A stretch of 49,811 nt of DNA from Sulfurimonas paralvinellae. Lineage in GTDB: Bacteria; Campylobacterota; Campylobacteria; Campylobacterales; Sulfurimonadaceae. Position 1 is the first letter of the stretch. Every line of letters starts with the position of its first letter. The position numbers and the translations under genes were made by a program. The stretch spans positions 1 through 49,811 of the forward strand of contig NZ_CP041407.1 of assembly GCF_014905135.1 (NCBI RefSeq), in the 5' to 3' direction. A model generated the notes under the pieces. The model ran no database searches and had not been told where the DNA came from. It was given only the letters and a program-made list of their open reading frames with translations. Below are positions 40,524 to 49,051 of the stretch, in pieces.

Positions 40524-41081
40524 TCAAATACTTTGTGTTATTGTTCTGGATTTATACTGAGATAAAAAATATTCGAACTTTTCAATTTCTCCTTCTTGTT
40601 CACTCCATCGCCTAACATTCTTAAAATCAATATCATTTTTTAATGCTACCAGTATAGCTTGCTCTAAAGATCTTTCATCATCCCAAAAGAAATATGCTGC
40701 CAAACGATCTTTTACACTATCTGTCGGAGTAATAAGTCTTAATACTCCATATTCAGTTTCTATTTCAGAAATCTCTTTTACAAGCTCTTGTCCTATTGCC
40801 AGAGGACTTGCAGGAAACTCTACTGTATATTGCATATCGGAATGACGAAAATGTTTTCCCTCTTTAACAAATCCTAATTCATTCATTTTCTTTTTGATTT
40901 CATTATGCTTAAAGATGCTTTGATCAATCAAGTCTATATCCATTGAAGTATATTCTCCAAAACTATAGATTTCTACACAAAACCCACCGGAGAGTGTCGT
41001 TTTGATATCAATATCCAATAGTTCTTGACAGATGTAAGAGGCAATCTCGATATTGCTCATCTTGCTAAAGTTCTGTTTCAC
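40524..41081 (-). CDS. Nucleotidyltransferase toxin-like protein (AbiEii/DUF6036-like)
   Basis: 185 aa. TTLSGGFCVEIYSFGEYTSMDIDLIDQ (about residues 28-54) contains GG and DxD of the minimal nucleotidyltransferase fold; YTVEFP near 91 may supply the third acidic residue. Similar proteins pair with a winged-helix antitoxin in AbiE-like systems, where the enzyme adds nucleotides to tRNA and blocks growth or phage. It overlaps the winged-helix gene by 17 nt. The family name is a best guess. Confidence 0.65.
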   Translation of the reverse strand: MKQNFSKMSNIEIASYICQELLDIDIKTTLSGGFCVEIYSFGEYTSMDIDLIDQSIFKHNEIKKKMNELGFVKEGKHFRHSDMQYTVEFPASPLAIGQELVKEISEIETEYGVLRLITPTDSVKDRLAAYFFWDDERSLEQAILVALKNDIDFKNVRRWSEQEGEIEKFEYFLSQYKSRTITQSI

Positions 41082-41427
41082 TGCTATCTCCCTTAAGGAT
41101 ATATGGCTTGTTTTTTCTTCTTGGCGCAGTTCTGTTAAATTGTAAACTCTCTTTTAGTTCATCAGGATATGCTTCTAATGCTTTTTTTAAAAGGGTTTTT
41201 AATTCTGGTAAAAAATAGTATCTTGGATTAAATTTATAGAGTCTGGATCTTCCTACTTGAAATCCAATTAACACTCCGCCCTCTTCTAGTGCATCTAGTT
41301 GTTTGCCTATCTGCGAAGGATTTAAATTGAAAAATCTTGCTATCTTGCTTGCATACCCTTCATTTTTTGATAAAAGGTATTGTAGTACTAGCTCTTTATC
41401 TTTTGAGCCTAATAGAACTTTTAGCAT
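41065..41427 (-). CDS. Winged-helix regulator / antitoxin partner
   Basis: 120 aa. ArsR-like winged helix: KDKELVLQYLLSKNEGYASKIARFFNLNPSQIGKQLDALEEGGVLIGFQVGRSRLYKFNP (about residues 9-70). The basic C-terminal tail (RTAPRRKNKPY) may contact DNA or the partner. It lies upstream of and overlaps the nucleotidyltransferase by 17 nt. ATG at 41427 follows an AT-rich promoter with repeated ATAGTTnATATTAACTA-like motifs at 41441-41480, a possible operator. A decayed copy exists at 13920-14143. Confidence 0.65.
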   Translation of the reverse strand: MLKVLLGSKDKELVLQYLLSKNEGYASKIARFFNLNPSQIGKQLDALEEGGVLIGFQVGRSRLYKFNPRYYFLPELKTLLKKALEAYPDELKESLQFNRTAPRRKNKPYILKGDSSETEL

Positions 41428-41559
41428 ACAAACTCCTTTATAGTTTTTATTAACTATATTATAGTTTATATTAACTATTTTGTCAAAAATATATAATTTA
41501 AAGAAGCAATATTAATGTGAGTTTTATTTTTCTGAGATAAATATCTATAAACAAAGAAG

Positions 41560-41820
41560 TTAATTTTCCTCTATTCTTTTTACCAATTCATTCTCACAAT
41601 AGATAGACATTTCATATGGTACAAGACGAAATGCCACTGTTGCTCCATCTGCATTTTGAGCCGTAGTTCTGATTGTATATTCACCCGATGATTGCAATGC
41701 CCCACTTGCGTCAATAATCATATCTGTTGCAAATGGATCGTTGATCTCAGTATAGCCCTCTTCAACAAGATACGCTTTGAGTATCTCTTTTAATCTATCT
41801 AATTCTTTGTCTTTTATCAT
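41560..41820 (-). CDS. Hypothetical protein, 86 aa
   Basis: Helical N-terminus (IKDKELDRLKEILKAYLVEEG) and a strand-rich C-terminal part (GEYTIRTTAQNADGATVAFRLVPYEMSIY). No cysteines except near the end, no signal peptide. It is the last gene of the DUF2130-cyclotransferase-RNase H-like unit, 10 nt after the RNase H-like gene, with SD AAGGAG. Fragments of it remain at 40351. Function is unknown. Confidence 0.55.
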   Translation of the reverse strand: MIKDKELDRLKEILKAYLVEEGYTEINDPFATDMIIDASGALQSSGEYTIRTTAQNADGATVAFRLVPYEMSIYCENELVKRIEEN

Positions 41821-41830
41821 TCTGTTCTCC

Positions 41831-42973
41831 TTATGATGTTTTTAAACTATTTTCAACCATCCCAACATATTTGTTATTAGGATGCATTAGATCAAGTAAC
41901 TTCTTCATGTTAAAACGATTTTTTTGAACATTGAAGAGATCAAGTAATTTTTGATCTTTTTTTAATCTGTTTCTTATAAATCCTAAAAATGATGTTTTTT
42001 GTGCAGCGGGAAGAAGATGGTAGATCAATGCAAAAAGCTCAATGCTTTGAATAGTCATGTTATAAGGGGTTGTCTTTTTTGCAGAGAAATAAAATTCCAA
42101 GAGTTGTTTATCATCACTGTTTTTAGCCAAACTCATAGTGAACTCTCTCAAATCTTTACCGGAGAGCTGCTGTATCTGTGCAATGAAAGGATTTCTAACT
42201 ATTTGGTTCGTCTCTTGCAGACCGGAAGTCCCTATTCTTCTTTGAATAACATCATCTGGATTGCTTAAATTATGAATGATCTTTTTAACGAGAGCCAGAT
42301 AATATTCCTGAGACTTTGGAGTTTGAAATTTTACTTTGTCTACTTTTACTGCATAGTTGTTATAGATAAATTTATAAAATCTCTCTTTACTCTTTTTACC
42401 CCTTAGTATATTGTATATATCACTATAGAAATCCAAACTATGGGAATCTACTAAGACCGATGCATATTTTTGATTGTCTCTGTAGGCCTTTAGTATCCTA
42501 TATTCATTCTCATTGGCAATAGTAAAAAAGGCTCTGATGATTTTATGCTGCGAGTAATTTGTAAATCGCTGCAGAAGTTTATCCTTCGTTATAGATCGAC
42601 GCAAATATTTTTTATGAATGATTTTTTCCTCTAAAAATCTTGCTTTTTTAGCAAGTGCATCTGCATCCTCTGTAAATCCTCGTTTGAGCCAGAGAAATTG
42701 ATAGGAGTGGATCTTATCTTGAAGCCAAATCTTTAAAGAATCAAGCTTTAGCACTTTGTTATCATAAACAAATACAACATTGTTGTACTTATTTTTAATA
42801 GCAATTTGTACACTGAATAAAAGAGCGTAATACTCTGCTAGATATGAATTTTCTATATTAGATACCGAACAAGAATATCTTTGCCCGGTGAAAAGATCTA
42901 TCACACCCAAGCCAGCACATTGTGTTTGATCACAATAGCTTGCATCAGAGATCATAAATACATTATCATTCAT
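41831..42973 (-). CDS. RNase H-like domain protein with unknown C-terminal region
   Basis: 380 aa. The N-terminal ~115 residues fit an RNase HI fold: MISDASYCDQ (Asp10), NSYLAEYYALL (Glu47), VVFVYDNKVL (Asp71) and EDADALAKKA (Asp105), so the four acidic residues are present. The last ~260 residues are helical and basic with no recognised domain. An SD GGAG precedes the ATG. It could degrade RNA in RNA-DNA hybrids; with neighbouring nuclease-like genes it may belong to a defence or DNA-processing set. Confidence 0.6.
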   Translation of the reverse strand: MNDNVFMISDASYCDQTQCAGLGVIDLFTGQRYSCSVSNIENSYLAEYYALLFSVQIAIKNKYNNVVFVYDNKVLKLDSLKIWLQDKIHSYQFLWLKRGFTEDADALAKKARFLEEKIIHKKYLRRSITKDKLLQRFTNYSQHKIIRAFFTIANENEYRILKAYRDNQKYASVLVDSHSLDFYSDIYNILRGKKSKERFYKFIYNNYAVKVDKVKFQTPKSQEYYLALVKKIIHNLSNPDDVIQRRIGTSGLQETNQIVRNPFIAQIQQLSGKDLREFTMSLAKNSDDKQLLEFYFSAKKTTPYNMTIQSIELFALIYHLLPAAQKTSFLGFIRNRLKKDQKLLDLFNVQKNRFNMKKLLDLMHPNNKYVGMVENSLKTS

Positions 42974-42997
42974 ACAGCTCTCCTGTTCTTATTCATT

Positions 42998-43354
42998 CTA
43001 TTCAAAACTCTCAAGGAGCTCTAAATCTTTATACTCTATCTTCTCATTTAAAAAATATGTGATTGCCAATAGATCTATTCCAAGCGAAACTACTTCTATC
43101 TCTCTGCGCGTATAGTGCTGGGGATACCCTTCTAAAATATCCAACATCTCAAGAATCGCTTCATCAATTCTATAGACCTCGCCTTTTACATTGTATCCAT
43201 GACCTTCATTATCAATAAGATATGGGAAATACTCTTCGGTGTTGACCATAGGGTAGTTTTGTTTTGAGGCGGCATTGCAGATAAACTCTGCATCCGCTAA
43301 GAGGTGGTGATTATGAAACCCTTGTTTGAGAGTTCCATAAACAAACAGATACAT
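42998..43354 (-). CDS. Gamma-glutamylcyclotransferase/AIG2-like protein
   Basis: 118 aa from the ATG at 43354 (SD GAGGAGG); an extension to 43393 falls inside the DUF2130 gene. MYLFVYGTLKQG is the phosphate/substrate loop of the family, and GEVYRIDEAILEMLDILEGYP with the catalytic Glu follows. Such enzymes act on gamma-glutamylamine-type compounds. The start overlaps or abuts the DUF2130 stop. Its role with nuclease-like neighbours is unclear. A 3' fragment is duplicated at 40431. Confidence 0.78.
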   Translation of the reverse strand: MYLFVYGTLKQGFHNHHLLADAEFICNAASKQNYPMVNTEEYFPYLIDNEGHGYNVKGEVYRIDEAILEMLDILEGYPQHYTRREIEVVSLGIDLLAITYFLNEKIEYKDLELLESFE

Positions 43355-43355
43355 C

Positions 43356-44762
43356 TTATTCTTCCTCCTCATCTTCAATATATTCCAACTCAAGCGCTTT
43401 TACATTGCCAATCGCATTACCGGCAATCCCCTTGATAGAACCATACATGCCAATGGTATTATCAAGAACTTTCTCTATCTGCTTTTCTCTCTCTTTCCAC
43501 AGTCTAGCCATTGCCCTCTTCTCTTTATCAAGCTGAGACTGCATTGCACTAAAGCCTTCGGTAATCGCTTCGATATGCATGGCAAACTCATTACTTGTTA
43601 AATAGTTGTATAGCAGACTCATCTTGTCACTTTTTCCTTCTTGTGATAGCTTTGATAGTGCAAGCTGTATCAACTGTTGGCGAATAAGTGCGGTGCTTCC
43701 TTTAAACTCATCGAATGTACAGACCCATACACCTTCATAAAATCCCATTCTCTCAAGTTCTTTTGGCAATACTGTAGTTACTAATACTCCAAAGTCAGCG
43801 CCCTTCTCTCTCATATCAGCTTTGAACTTCTCGATCCAGCTCTTTTGAAAATCTTTTGTGCGTTTGGACTCATAGTAGATCTTTGCACAATTGCTCATGG
43901 TCTGTGTATTGATGATCTGCAGACAATCAGCTCCACGTTGTCCTTTTTTGATCTCCTCTATAGTATCGAGTGGATAGTGTGTTGCAAGATACTCCTCGAT
44001 TGCAAGCTCTTGTACTTCACCTTGGGTTTGCATACTTCCCTGCTGTGCCTTTTGTTGAGCGACACTGAGCTGCTCTTGTAATTGACGCATCTTCTCATCG
44101 GCCTCTTTGAGTTTGAGTTCGTTTTGAGAGGTGAGTTCCTGGACTGTTTTTTGTTTCTCGGCAGCGAGTTTTTCATAGAACTCTATTTGAGCTTTTGATC
44201 TGACCTCTGCTGCTATCTCCTCTTTTTCCATCTTGAGTTTTGCGATCTCGGCTTTGGATGCTTCGAGTTCCTGTATCTGTTTGGACTTTTGGCTCAAAGC
44301 GGACTCTAACTCCTCAATACGCGAAGCACTCTCTTTTTCAAGGGATTGTTTGATCTGGGTTTCCAACTCTTTTTTACTTTGCTGCAGGGCTTCTTGTAAT
44401 TTTTGATCCTGTTGGCTCTGTAGAGTAAGGAGTTCTTTGTTCTTCTTTTCGATCTCCTGTTTGAGTATCCCCTCCTCTTGCTCTTTTATCTCCAGTAGCT
44501 CTTTAGAGATAGAGTCACGCATCGCTTTTTCTCTGGCTTTGAGCTGCAGCTGTAGTGATTCTTGCAACTTTTCATCGAATTGTTCCTGCTCTTTTTTCAG
44601 TTGCAGCTCTTTTGCAGCGAGATCGACCTGTGCTTTTTTATAGGCCTCTCTCTTTTGCTGCATATCTTGATTGAACTTTTTTTCATACTCTGAATAGATC
44701 GCCTCTTCCAATTTGATCTCTGTGCCACAGTTTGGGCACTGAATGGTTGTTTGCGTACTCAT
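43356..44762 (-). CDS. DUF2130 coiled-coil nuclease-like protein
   Basis: 468 aa. An N-terminal zinc-knuckle-like CPNCG (residues 9-13), a long Glu/Gln/Lys-rich coiled coil (about 30-235), then a restriction-fold domain with RGADCLQII and KIYYESKRTKDFQKSW, a D...ExK pattern at about residues 275-300. DUF2130 proteins have no settled function; their RmuC-like plan suggests DNA processing. First gene of the four-gene minus-strand unit down to 41560. Confidence 0.75.
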   Translation of the reverse strand: MSTQTTIQCPNCGTEIKLEEAIYSEYEKKFNQDMQQKREAYKKAQVDLAAKELQLKKEQEQFDEKLQESLQLQLKAREKAMRDSISKELLEIKEQEEGILKQEIEKKNKELLTLQSQQDQKLQEALQQSKKELETQIKQSLEKESASRIEELESALSQKSKQIQELEASKAEIAKLKMEKEEIAAEVRSKAQIEFYEKLAAEKQKTVQELTSQNELKLKEADEKMRQLQEQLSVAQQKAQQGSMQTQGEVQELAIEEYLATHYPLDTIEEIKKGQRGADCLQIINTQTMSNCAKIYYESKRTKDFQKSWIEKFKADMREKGADFGVLVTTVLPKELERMGFYEGVWVCTFDEFKGSTALIRQQLIQLALSKLSQEGKSDKMSLLYNYLTSNEFAMHIEAITEGFSAMQSQLDKEKRAMARLWKEREKQIEKVLDNTIGMYGSIKGIAGNAIGNVKALELEYIEDEEEE

Positions 44763-44968
44763 TTTATAGCTCCTTTGCGCTTAGTATATATTTTTTTCAA
44801 TTGAAACTCCTGTTTCTTTTCAAATTGCAATATTTTCATCTTGATCTCTTATTTTATGCTCTATATATTGATAATAGTATGCAGCAGAATCCACTTTTTT
44901 TAAAGCGGGAAGTTCTGCTGCGATCACTATTAAATGACTTCGTTTTTATACTGACCTATTTATAAAAT

Positions 44969-46339
44969 TCAGAGCAATTTACACTGATTGGATTTGAGGA
45001 GTCTTACTTTGTAAGGTTCCAGTTTTCCCTCTTCATAACGTTTTATATTATAGCCCACCCACTTTCTCAATGGTTCTGAAAGTCGCTTATTCTCAGCTAT
45101 GTAAACAAGCACTTCTTTATATCGTTCTCTCCATTCGTCTATAAACTTTATTCTTTTACAATTTGGACAGCCTCCGTTATTTGTATAGATATTTCCTACC
45201 AGTGTATACCAGCTGTGTTTACACCTGTTACACTTCACATAGCTTTTATTATTACGCAGCTCAGGATCTTTTGGATCCAATGAATATCTTCCATTGCTTT
45301 TTTCATCAAGTGTTTTAGCTCTTTTTTCAAAACTCTCTTTTATCTTTTCCTCTTTCCTACATTGAGGACACGGATTTTTATTGCTCTTTACAAAGTAGAG
45401 TGTGTCATTAAATGTATGCCCGCATACTCTATGTCTGAAGGTATGTTTTCTGTCAACACCTGTATAGAAATTATCTACCAGAATATACTCACCATTATGA
45501 TATTTTTTAAGATCTTTATTGATCCTATCAGGTATTTGGGATTGTTTTACCTCTTTTATTTCTGCTGCAGAGACCGATCTCTTTAGCACTTGAGAGATAT
45601 AGGGTTCAATCTCTTCGGGCAGTCGTTCCCACAGTTTTGCAGGTATACGCAGTAAATCTTTTTTATTCTTGGCGACATAGCTATCTTTTATGCTGTCTCT
45701 ATATTTAGAAGATTCAAAAGCTTCTTTTCCGTAACTAGCCCGCTCATGCTGCTCTCCATCCACCTCTATTAACAGATCTATAGATGGAATATAAAAGTCA
45801 AACTTGAGCCTTTTTCCTGTTTGTGGGTTGATACACTCATCATACTCTTTTTCCAGCTCATACTCAATTGTAAAATGATCGAATATATCTTTTAAATAAC
45901 GATGTGTCATAGAATCCATACCTCGTCTGAAACAATTCGGGCATCGCTGTCCTGATTTGAATTTATTCCATTTCTTTTTAAATACAGTCCCACAGGTATT
46001 ATGCTTGTATTTATGGAGTGTATTTGCATTTATATATTCACTATCCACAAACGAGTACTCTTTCTTAGTGCTCTCCTCTACTTTTATCATAATAGCTTCT
46101 CGTGTATATGCAAAATGTTTTCGTAGTTCTACTCCTTTGCATTTGGGACATCTTCTTTTACCTTTTACAAATTCATAGATATCCAATGAATACTCATGCA
46201 TACATTTATTGTGACGGATTTTCATATATCGTTTTTTTCTGGCTGCGGCTTTTTCATCCAACTCAAGAAGTGAGTACTCATTATCCGTTTTTACTTCTAC
46301 TAGTTCTTTCATTACTGGCCATGTGTATTTTTGACTCAT
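44969..46339 (-). CDS. Multi-zinc-ribbon endonuclease with helicase-associated domain
   Basis: 456 aa. Zinc ribbons with CPKC, CPNC, CPQC and CPNC (first Cys about residues 58, 134, 315, 388) alternate with H-x-C/R-x-C-x-H units. A Vsr/DUF559-type nuclease core lies between them: KRLKFDFYIPSIDLLIEVDGEQHE (about 180-203) with D, E and H. The last ~55 residues (WRERYKEVLVYIAENKRLSEPLRKWVGYNI) look like a helicase-associated (HA) domain. It resembles homing- or phage-type DNA-end nucleases. The promoter region has palindromes (46399-46449). Confidence 0.65.
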   Translation of the reverse strand: MSQKYTWPVMKELVEVKTDNEYSLLELDEKAAARKKRYMKIRHNKCMHEYSLDIYEFVKGKRRCPKCKGVELRKHFAYTREAIMIKVEESTKKEYSFVDSEYINANTLHKYKHNTCGTVFKKKWNKFKSGQRCPNCFRRGMDSMTHRYLKDIFDHFTIEYELEKEYDECINPQTGKRLKFDFYIPSIDLLIEVDGEQHERASYGKEAFESSKYRDSIKDSYVAKNKKDLLRIPAKLWERLPEEIEPYISQVLKRSVSAAEIKEVKQSQIPDRINKDLKKYHNGEYILVDNFYTGVDRKHTFRHRVCGHTFNDTLYFVKSNKNPCPQCRKEEKIKESFEKRAKTLDEKSNGRYSLDPKDPELRNNKSYVKCNRCKHSWYTLVGNIYTNNGGCPNCKRIKFIDEWRERYKEVLVYIAENKRLSEPLRKWVGYNIKRYEEGKLEPYKVRLLKSNQCKLL

Positions 46340-46398
46340 AATATAATCCTGGTTTTAAATTTTAAAAAGTATTAGATATAAACTTTTTAGTATTAATA

Positions 46399-46449
46399 GT
46401 ATTATATATAATACCTTATAATTTTATTAAAAGTATCTGATATAATACT
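46399..46449. promoter_or_regulatory. Operator-like palindromes between divergent genes
   Basis: A perfect 16-bp palindrome GTATTATATATAATAC (46399-46414) and a 5-8-5 copy AGTAT...ATACT (46432-46449) lie between the zinc-ribbon nuclease gene (minus) and the small HTH gene (plus). A third AGTATTAGATATA lies near 46370. Candidate binding sites of the 66-aa HTH protein. Confidence 0.45.
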
Positions 46450-46497
46450 ATTTATGCAAATTACTATTAAATAAGCATAAATAACTATAATTACACT

Positions 46498-46698
46498 ATG
46501 AAAAAGAAAGTTACAAATAAAGAGCTGGCAGAATTAATTGGAAAGAGTGAGCAGACAATAAAAGGATGGAAGTCAAGATTTCCTGAACTGTTAGAGATCG
46601 TACGGCTTGGAGCACTTTGTAAAGTCAATGATTTAGACAGTGAACAGATACTTAAACTTTCTGAACTCAAAGATGTAATTAAATCCTCTGATTCATAA
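46498..46698 (+). CDS. Small HTH DNA-binding protein
   Basis: 66 aa. VTNKELAELIGKSEQTIKGWKSRFPELLEI is a MerR/Cro-like helix-turn-helix. The rest is a short helical tail. It ends 2 bp before the first iteron, so it borders the plasmid origin. It could control the divergent nuclease gene or replication genes; it may bind the palindromes at 46399-46449. No SD is clear. Confidence 0.55.
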   Translation: MKKKVTNKELAELIGKSEQTIKGWKSRFPELLEIVRLGALCKVNDLDSEQILKLSELKDVIKSSDS

Positions 46699-46700
46699 AT

Positions 46701-47280
46701 AACGAAGTACTTTAACACTGAATAATTCCCTAAAATAGGGAGTTTTAATAAAAAACGAAGTACTTTAACACCCACTTTCTATTAGATTAAATTCTTGTAA
46801 AATAAGATATTAAAAACGAAGTACTTTAACACTGGATAATTCCCTAAAATAGGGAGTTTTGACAAAAAACGAAGTACTTTAACACCCAGTTTCTGTTTAG
46901 ATGATATCTTTATGACACACAAACTATGACATGTCAATTAAACGAAGTACTTTAACACCACTTCCTGTTTAGATGATATTTTTATAACACACAAACTATG
47001 GCATGTCAATTAAACGAAGTACTTTAACACTGGATAATTCCCTAAAATAGGGAGTTTTAATAAAAAACGAAGTACTTTAACACTAGCACTCCTTTTTAGG
47101 TTAAATTTTTATAACATCAAAAGTTTCAATATGTCAACTGAAAAAATTTATTTTTTTATAAAATAAGATATTAAAAACGAAGTACTTTAACACCCAAAAC
47201 GAAGTATTTTAACACCTCTGCGAAGTACTTTAACACCCAAAACGAAGTACTTTAACACTCTAAACGAAGTACTTTAACAC
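46701..47280. repeat. Main iteron array, 12 copies of an 18-bp repeat (oriV region)
   Basis: AACGAAGTACTTTAACAC begins at 46701, 46754, 46815, 46868, 46941, 47013, 47066, 47176, 47198 (one change), 47219 (two changes), 47241 and 47263. The last five are 21-22 bp apart, two helical turns, like classic plasmid iterons. The first seven are 53-73 bp apart. A 15-bp palindrome TCCCTAAAATAGGGA lies between copies at 46727, 46841 and 47039. The spacer between copies 4-5 is nearly repeated between 5-6. It lies 75 bp downstream of rep and is the likely Rep binding site. Confidence 0.85.
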
Positions 47281-47354
47281 TTATTCGTAGATAATATAGA
47301 TATTTAATATAGAAAATATATCTATTAATAGATGTATCTTTTTGAATACATCCA

Positions 47355-48224
47355 TTAATCTTCAAATTCAGGAAGAACTTTAGTCTTCATATCTATAGGC
47401 ATATTAATGAATACGTCATCTGTACCTTTATAATAAAAGATTTCTTTCTTTGAATCATAAATAATATCAAAGGATTTAAATACATCAATATGCTCTCGAA
47501 GTGTTTTTTTCGCTGTTTGAAGAGTTCTAGTACTTGCTGGAAGAGGAAATCCAACCGTAGTTAAAATATTTTCTAATGATAAATTAATTGCTTTATGAGT
47601 AAAGAAAAATCGTATAATAGATTTGACTAAAGGAGAATCTACTGAAAGTAAATCTGGAATTTTACTTGAATAGTTAATGCTCAATCCTCTTTCATAGAAT
47701 TCTACATAATTTGGATCTAAAACGATACCATATAAATTTTCTTTTGATGAAAAGGCTTTTTTTAAGATAATTCTAAAATCTATTTCATTCCCATTTTTAT
47801 CTTTATACTGAATTCTACAATCTGAAATTTCATCTAGTTTTTGTCTAAACCATCTTAAGTTTTTACTTTTATTTTCTATATCATCACTATAAAATTTAGC
47901 AATTTCTGATTGTGAAAAATATACAGCAATAGTTCCATCTTCTAAGCGTCTTATTTTTTTGTTATAAGTAAAAATAAGATCCATGATATCTTTATGAGTT
48001 TGTGTTAATAATCTATTTCTTATTTCTACATGACCCCATTTTGTTTCAATAATTCTTACATTGTTATTTTTTTTAAAATCTTTTGCAGCAACTGATTGCG
48101 GAGGAAGTTGTTTAACTGGTGCATAGATAGGAACACGTAATTCTTCCACACTACTTGTAGAATATTTTATTTTATCTTCAACAGTTTCAAATAAACTTTT
48201 TTGTATTGGTTTTTTTTGGGACAT
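47355..48224 (-). CDS. Plasmid replication initiator (Rep, winged-helix type)
   Basis: 289 aa. HVEIRNRLLTQTHKDIMDLIFTYNKKIRRLEDGTIAVYFSQSEIAKFY (about residues 65-112) is a winged-helix replication-initiator-like domain; a second one follows near 195-260 (SLENILTTVGFPLPASTRTLQTAKKTLREHI). This two-winged-helix plan is that of Rep proteins of iteron plasmids. It follows parB by one base, and the 12-copy iteron array lies just downstream. It would bind the iterons and start replication. The exact Rep family cannot be named. Confidence 0.7.
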   Translation of the reverse strand: MSQKKPIQKSLFETVEDKIKYSTSSVEELRVPIYAPVKQLPPQSVAAKDFKKNNNVRIIETKWGHVEIRNRLLTQTHKDIMDLIFTYNKKIRRLEDGTIAVYFSQSEIAKFYSDDIENKSKNLRWFRQKLDEISDCRIQYKDKNGNEIDFRIILKKAFSSKENLYGIVLDPNYVEFYERGLSINYSSKIPDLLSVDSPLVKSIIRFFFTHKAINLSLENILTTVGFPLPASTRTLQTAKKTLREHIDVFKSFDIIYDSKKEIFYYKGTDDVFINMPIDMKTKVLPEFED

Positions 48225-48225
48225 T

Positions 48226-49050
48226 TTAAACTTCTTTTTTTTCTAGCAACAATTCAATTTCATGAATATAAGCAATAATTTTTTCTTTTATAGGTTTTGT
48301 AAGACCTTTAGTATTAATAGTTATATTATTGTTACCATGTATAACTCTTTTAACCTTAATATGTTTTTTTCTTGTGTACTCTTTTATTTTAATTAATGCT
48401 TCATTTCTTGGTAAAATTCTAATTTTTTCAAATATATCAATCTGGTCATTTTTTGAAATTTTATTTATCGCAGCTAATACAGTGACATCTTTATATTGAG
48501 TATCTTTTATCCTATCTAAAAGCTCATCAGAAAGTTTTAAAATTGATAATAGCTTAGATACCCTTCCTTGGGAAATACCTAATGAATTTGATAGTTGTTC
48601 CTGGGTTCTTACTATACCCATTTTTAAAACCTTATTTAAAGCCATAGCTGTTTCTAATGGTTCCATATCCTTTCTTTGTAGATTTTCTATTATTGGAGAT
48701 ATAACTAAATCTTTATCTTCTAATGAAGTTAAAATATTCGCTTCAATTTCTTTCTTATTTAAATATTCATATGCAGCTACACGTCTATGTCCAAAAACAA
48801 TCGTATAGGTTGAATCTGAATTTTCCAACACTGTGATTGGTTGTAATAAACCATTTTCAGCGATAGAATTAGCTAAATCTATTACAGCATTTTGTTCTAA
48901 TTCAATTCTCGGTTGATGAGGATTAGTTTTTAGTTGAGTAATCGGAACGGTTGTTTTTCTTGGATGTTTTTCTTGAAAAGAATCTGTTAAACTAGCATCT
49001 TCAAAAACTTCACTTGCTAAATTAAAGTCTACTTTTTTTCTTTTTGCCAT
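48226..49050 (-). CDS. parB: ParB-family partition protein
   Basis: 274 aa. VPITQLKTNPHQPRIELEQNAVIDLANSI, then GLLQPITVLENSDSTYTIVFGHRRVAAYEYL is the ParB/Spo0J N-terminal CTP-binding domain (GHRR present). The HTH is REQLSNSLGISQGRVSKLLSIL (about residues 155-176). A Lys-rich C-terminal region follows. It starts one base after parA's stop and ends one base before rep. It binds parS; the palindrome at 49762-49783 is a candidate. Confidence 0.9.
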   Translation of the reverse strand: MAKRKKVDFNLASEVFEDASLTDSFQEKHPRKTTVPITQLKTNPHQPRIELEQNAVIDLANSIAENGLLQPITVLENSDSTYTIVFGHRRVAAYEYLNKKEIEANILTSLEDKDLVISPIIENLQRKDMEPLETAMALNKVLKMGIVRTQEQLSNSLGISQGRVSKLLSILKLSDELLDRIKDTQYKDVTVLAAINKISKNDQIDIFEKIRILPRNEALIKIKEYTRKKHIKVKRVIHGNNNITINTKGLTKPIKEKIIAYIHEIELLLEKKEV

Positions 49051-49051
49051 T

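Noticed and set aside
46701-47280. CRISPR-like array
   Set aside because: The 18-bp repeats are regular, but spacers are of unequal length (3 to 92 nt) and partly duplicated, no cas genes are present, and a Rep gene adjoins. Iterons explain it better.
47331-47352. Rho-independent terminator after rep
   Set aside because: GATGTAT/ATACATC can pair, but the stem is only 7 bp, AT-rich, and no T-run follows on the minus strand.
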